Assembly (NCBI GenBank): GCA_019634615.1
Contig: JAHCAZ010000011.1
Coordinates: forward strand, 1 to 64,000
Source: Opitutaceae bacterium
Lineage (GTDB): Bacteria > Verrucomicrobiota > Verrucomicrobiia > Opitutales > Opitutaceae
Direction of reading: 5' to 3'
DNA length: 64,000 bases
In this document: positions 61,305 through 64,000 of the stretch, one piece after another
How positions within the stretch are numbered: position 1 is the stretch's first letter
Layout of the letters: each line of letters opens with the position of its first letter
Made by a program: the position numbers and the translations under genes
The notes under the pieces: model-generated
Told to the model about the DNA's origin: nothing
Seen by the model: only the letters and a program-made list of their open reading frames with translations
Databases searched by the model: none

Positions 61305-62972
61305 TCAGTTCGCCTTGGGCTCGGTACGCTTGATCTCGGCGGCCACGAGGTCGTTGATCAGCACATTGGCGCCGAGGCGGGCCGTGAGGGACGCGAGTTG
61401 GACCCGGGCGACGGCGTATTGCGGGTTGGCCGGGGTCAGGTCCGGCAGCTGACGGCCGGCGGCGTAAACCAGCAGGCCCTTGTCGGCGTTGACCACCATG
61501 TCGGAGACCTGGCCCTGCTCGAGGCGGTCGAGCACGCCGAGGACCGAGTAATCGAGGTCCTTGGCGGGTTCGCGCAGGGAGAAAGGAGGAAGGGTGCTGA
61601 CGGCCAGGTTGACCGAGTGCGCGCGGCTGGCGGCGGCCGCGGCCTGCTCGAACGTGTCGCCGGCCTTGAGGCGGGTCTCGATGAGGGTCTTGAGGGCGCG
61701 GCCGAGGTCGACGAAGCGCTTGCGGCGCTCGCTCTCGATGTAGTCGGTGGTGACCTGGGCGCTGACCTCGCTGAAGAGCGGTTTGCGGGAGGGCTGGGTC
61801 TCGTGCCAGAAGAGGACCGCGGCGCCGCCGGAGTGCGGCACGGCGTCGGAGAAGTGGCGGGCGGAGCCGAGCTTGAAGGCGGCCGCGGCGATGTCGGGCG
61901 ACTGGCCGAACTCGGCCGGGCCGGCATTGGCGGCGAAGGGGGCCAGGCGCTGCGCCTTGAGGTTGCGGGCGGAGAGGAAGGCCTCGACCGCGGCGGTATC
62001 GTGGCTGACCCGTTTCTCGAAGAGGGCGTAGGAGAGGTCGGAGGCGGCCTTGATGGCGAGGCGGTGGGCGCGCTCGGACTTGAGCGTGGCCTCGACGTCG
62101 GCGCGGACGAGCGCGAAGTCGCCGGCCTCGGCGGGCTTGACGGCCTTGGGGTCCTTCGGGTCGTTGGCCGGCTTCGAGAAGCTGGCCGGGGCGGCGTCGA
62201 AGCGGGCCTTGACCTCGGCCTCGGTGACCGTGACGGCGGCGAGGAAGTCGGCGATGGGGAAGTTCACGGCGCTGACGACGACGCGCGGGCCGACCTCGTA
62301 GCGGAAGGAATTGTCCTCAAAAAACTTCGTGAGCTCGGCGGTGCCGGGATTGAGGGTCGGGGCGTAGGACTTGTAGTCGGCGGTGGCGACGTTGAGCGTC
62401 CATTTGGTGTCGGCGCGGCTGAGCTGCGTGCGCACATCCTCGTCGAGGACGTAGCCGGGGCCGCCGACGAGGAGCTGGGCCTTGCCGATGCGGACGTCGT
62501 CGGCGAGCACGCGGGCGATGTCGGCCTCGGTGATCTGGCCGGTCTTGAGGTTGTCGCGGAAGGTGGCGTAGCGGGCGGGGTCAAACGTGCCGCTTTCGCC
62601 GGCAAAGGCGGCGAGGGTCTTGATGTGGTCGGCGACCTCGGCCTTCGTGGTGGCGGGGAGGTGGAACTGGTCGGCGAGGTGGAGGGCGGCGGCGCGCTGG
62701 AACGCGTATTGCTGGAGCTGCTCGGAGCTGAAACCGGCGTAGCCGAGCTGGAGGGTGGCGCTCAGGTTGGCGTCGCCGAAGATGCGGGCCTGGCCGTCCT
62801 CGGAGCCGAGGTTGTGGCCGAAGAACTCGCGGGTCAGCACCTGCCGGTCGGCCCGGCCGAGGCCGGAGGAGGCGTTCGTGACGAAGACGAAGGAGACGAT
62901 GGTGAGGCCCAGCAGCACGCCGAAGATGAGCTTAAAGTGCTGCTGAAAGTTGCGCTGAATCCAGGAGATCAT
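61305..62972 (-). CDS. PpiD/SurA-like membrane-anchored chaperone
   Basis: A 555-residue protein. An N-terminal anchor (FKLIFGVLLGLTIVSFVFV, about 13-31) follows a short cytosolic end with MISWIQRNFQQHFK, as in PpiD. A SurA_N-type helical region (about 50-220: FQRAAALHLADQFHLPATTKAEVADHIK) comes next, and the rest is a mixed periplasmic region. No well-kept parvulin (rotamase) core is visible, so the prolyl isomerase activity is doubtful. It would help fold outer-membrane proteins such as the neighbouring TolC-like protein. Confidence 0.8.
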   Translation of the reverse strand: MISWIQRNFQQHFKLIFGVLLGLTIVSFVFVTNASSGLGRADRQVLTREFFGHNLGSEDGQARIFGDANLSATLQLGYAGFSSEQLQQYAFQRAAALHLADQFHLPATTKAEVADHIKTLAAFAGESGTFDPARYATFRDNLKTGQITEADIARVLADDVRIGKAQLLVGGPGYVLDEDVRTQLSRADTKWTLNVATADYKSYAPTLNPGTAELTKFFEDNSFRYEVGPRVVVSAVNFPIADFLAAVTVTEAEVKARFDAAPASFSKPANDPKDPKAVKPAEAGDFALVRADVEATLKSERAHRLAIKAASDLSYALFEKRVSHDTAAVEAFLSARNLKAQRLAPFAANAGPAEFGQSPDIAAAAFKLGSARHFSDAVPHSGGAAVLFWHETQPSRKPLFSEVSAQVTTDYIESERRKRFVDLGRALKTLIETRLKAGDTFEQAAAAASRAHSVNLAVSTLPPFSLREPAKDLDYSVLGVLDRLEQGQVSDMVVNADKGLLVYAAGRQLPDLTPANPQYAVARVQLASLTARLGANVLINDLVAAEIKRTEPKAN

Positions 62973-63050
62973 GGGCGGAAAACCGCCTAAGGTAGGTGGC
63001 CCCCGGGGCGAGGCAAGGGCGAATTGACAACCGTGCGCCCGGCGGCCGGG

Positions 63051-64000
63051 TCAGGCGCGGGCCGCGCGCCGGGAGAGGCCGAAGGCGAAGGGCGGGCGCG
63101 AGGCGTCGATGGGGAACTCGCGCAGGAGCGACTCGATGTCCTTCTGGAAGAAGGCGGATTGGGTGAGGGCGTTGGCCTCGGTGTTGTACCGCTCGAGGAT
63201 GGGATCGATGTTGGCGAGGACCGGCCCGGTGGGATCCTCGCCGAAGTCGTCGTCGAGGATCTTGAAGTCGGCCAGCGTGATGCGGTTGAGCGGCCGGGCC
63301 GGCTGGAAGCGGTAGTCGGAGGAGGACTCGCCGGGCTGGGGCGGGATGGGGGTGACGAGTTCCATGCGGCTGAGGCGGTTGATGCACTCGTTCAGCAGCT
63401 GGGTCGGGACGTTGAGCATCTGCCCCAGCTGCGTCGCGGTGCAGGGCGGCAGGCATTCATGGAAGCGCCGGCAGATCGTCAGCAGCACCACGAGGGAGAG
63501 GCGCTCGCGCATGGATTCGGCGAGGCTGTTCCAGACGATCTGCGAGTTGTGGTAGCGCGCGTTCTGGACGGCGTAGCTCACCTGCCCGCCGAGGAGCACG
63601 AAGAGCCAGAAGATGTACAGGCCGAACATCAGGATCGGCAGGATGCCCAGCGAGCCGTAGAGGCTCTTCGAGAGGATCACCCGGCGGAAGTAGAGGAAGG
63701 CGAGGAAGTTGTTCAGGACCAGCAGGACGGCGACGATGAGGGCGCCGATGAAGGCCGCCCGCCAATATACGTGGGTGTTCGGGATGTGCCGGTAGAACAG
63801 GGTCAGCACCACGACCAGCATGAAGATCGAGAGCGACGGGATGGCCAGCTGGAGGACGTGGAGCAGCTCGCGGCCCAGGGGGATGTTCTCGGCGAAGGCG
63901 GTGAGGAAGGCGCCGGCCGACAAGCCGGTGACGGCGGCGAAGAACAGCACCGCGCCGAGGGTCAGGATCGTCCAGTAGAAGACGATGCGCATCAGCCAGG
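63051..64000 (-). CDS. YihY/BrkB-family membrane protein, C-terminal part (cut by window edge)
   Basis: At least 313 residues are visible, and the frame stays open to the window end. It is the C-terminal half of a YihY/BrkB (RNase BN-like) membrane protein: helices WTILTLGAVLFFAAVTGLSAG, LSIFMLVVVLTLFYRHIPN, WRAAFIGALIVAVLLVLNNFLAFLYF and the family motif YGSLGILPILMFGLYIFWLFVLLGGQVSYAVQN. After it comes a 150-residue soluble winged-helix-like tail (CTATQLGQMLNVPTQLLNECINRL). The N-terminal helices lie outside the window. Confidence 0.85.
   Translation of the reverse strand, partial: WLMRIVFYWTILTLGAVLFFAAVTGLSAGAFLTAFAENIPLGRELLHVLQLAIPSLSIFMLVVVLTLFYRHIPNTHVYWRAAFIGALIVAVLLVLNNFLAFLYFRRVILSKSLYGSLGILPILMFGLYIFWLFVLLGGQVSYAVQNARYHNSQIVWNSLAESMRERLSLVVLLTICRRFHECLPPCTATQLGQMLNVPTQLLNECINRLSRMELVTPIPPQPGESSSDYRFQPARPLNRITLADFKILDDDFGEDPTGPVLANIDPILERYNTEANALTQSAFFQKDIESLLREFPIDASRPPFAFGLSRRAARA

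Noticed and set aside
59399..62990. Long + strand frames at 59399-61333 and 61398-62990
   Set aside because: They are antisense to the TolC-like and PpiD-like genes, with low-complexity Gly/Glu/Ala composition; the minus-strand proteins have clear family motifs.

Overview
The window is GC-rich bacterial chromosome from a Gram-negative organism. It encodes outer-membrane proteins (a TonB-dependent receptor, an OprO/OprP-type porin and a TolC-type channel), a GTP-dependent PEP carboxykinase, RraA, TrpA and MiaA. This gene content and style suggest a member of Verrucomicrobiota, most likely Opitutaceae. That placement is an inference from gene content, not from a marker gene.

Layout. (1) 1-10.2 kb is accessory DNA. 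It has a short tyrosine recombinase, a large STAND NTPase with an N-terminal nuclease-like domain paired with a second nuclease-like protein (an antiphage-type pair), a HTH protein, an unknown protein and an excisionase-like HTH protein. Three copies of an AACGCCAAGGTC repeat, two of them arms of inverted repeats, bound the gene blocks. (2) 10.2-11.5 kb holds a methyltransferase and rraA. (3) 11.6-53.6 kb is one regulon-like region. It carries 19 genes (22 domains) of the PstS/PBP-like phosphate-binding-protein family, most with the hallmark TWGxLGLTGEW hinge segment. Mixed with them are NMT1/SsuA-like binding proteins, a siderophore-type TonB receptor, a DctA-type symporter, a PepSY membrane protein, a YncE-like beta-propeller, a ThuA-like protein, a CusRS-like two-component system, an OprO/P porin, a CitMHS citrate transporter and PEP carboxykinase. 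No PstC, PstA or PstB is present. (4) 53.6-64 kb is ordinary chromosome: an EamA protein, tRNA-His, an EEP-family phosphatase, trpA, a GGDEF response regulator, a lipid-kinase homologue, miaA, tolC-like, a SurA/PpiD-like chaperone and a partial BrkB protein.

The main discovery is a shared 38-bp promoter element found seven times: CTGAA, TTCAG, TTCAG and TTTAG-type elements, each starting exactly 11 bp after the previous one. It precedes every transcription unit in region 3: 11593, 16249, 23426, 41523, 49008 and 50335 on the + strand, and 46836-46799 on the - strand. The phasing is that expected for an OmpR/PhoB-class regulator, and such a regulator with its kinase is encoded at 46.8-48.9 kb inside the cluster. 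One site at 23426 appears to drive a 14-gene, 18-kb operon made almost entirely of PstS-like proteins. The array grew by duplication and fusion of its own genes. Most copies have lost the SGT anion-binding motif of true PstS, so their ligands are open. A phosphate- or metal-phosphate/organic-acid starvation regulon is the best guess.
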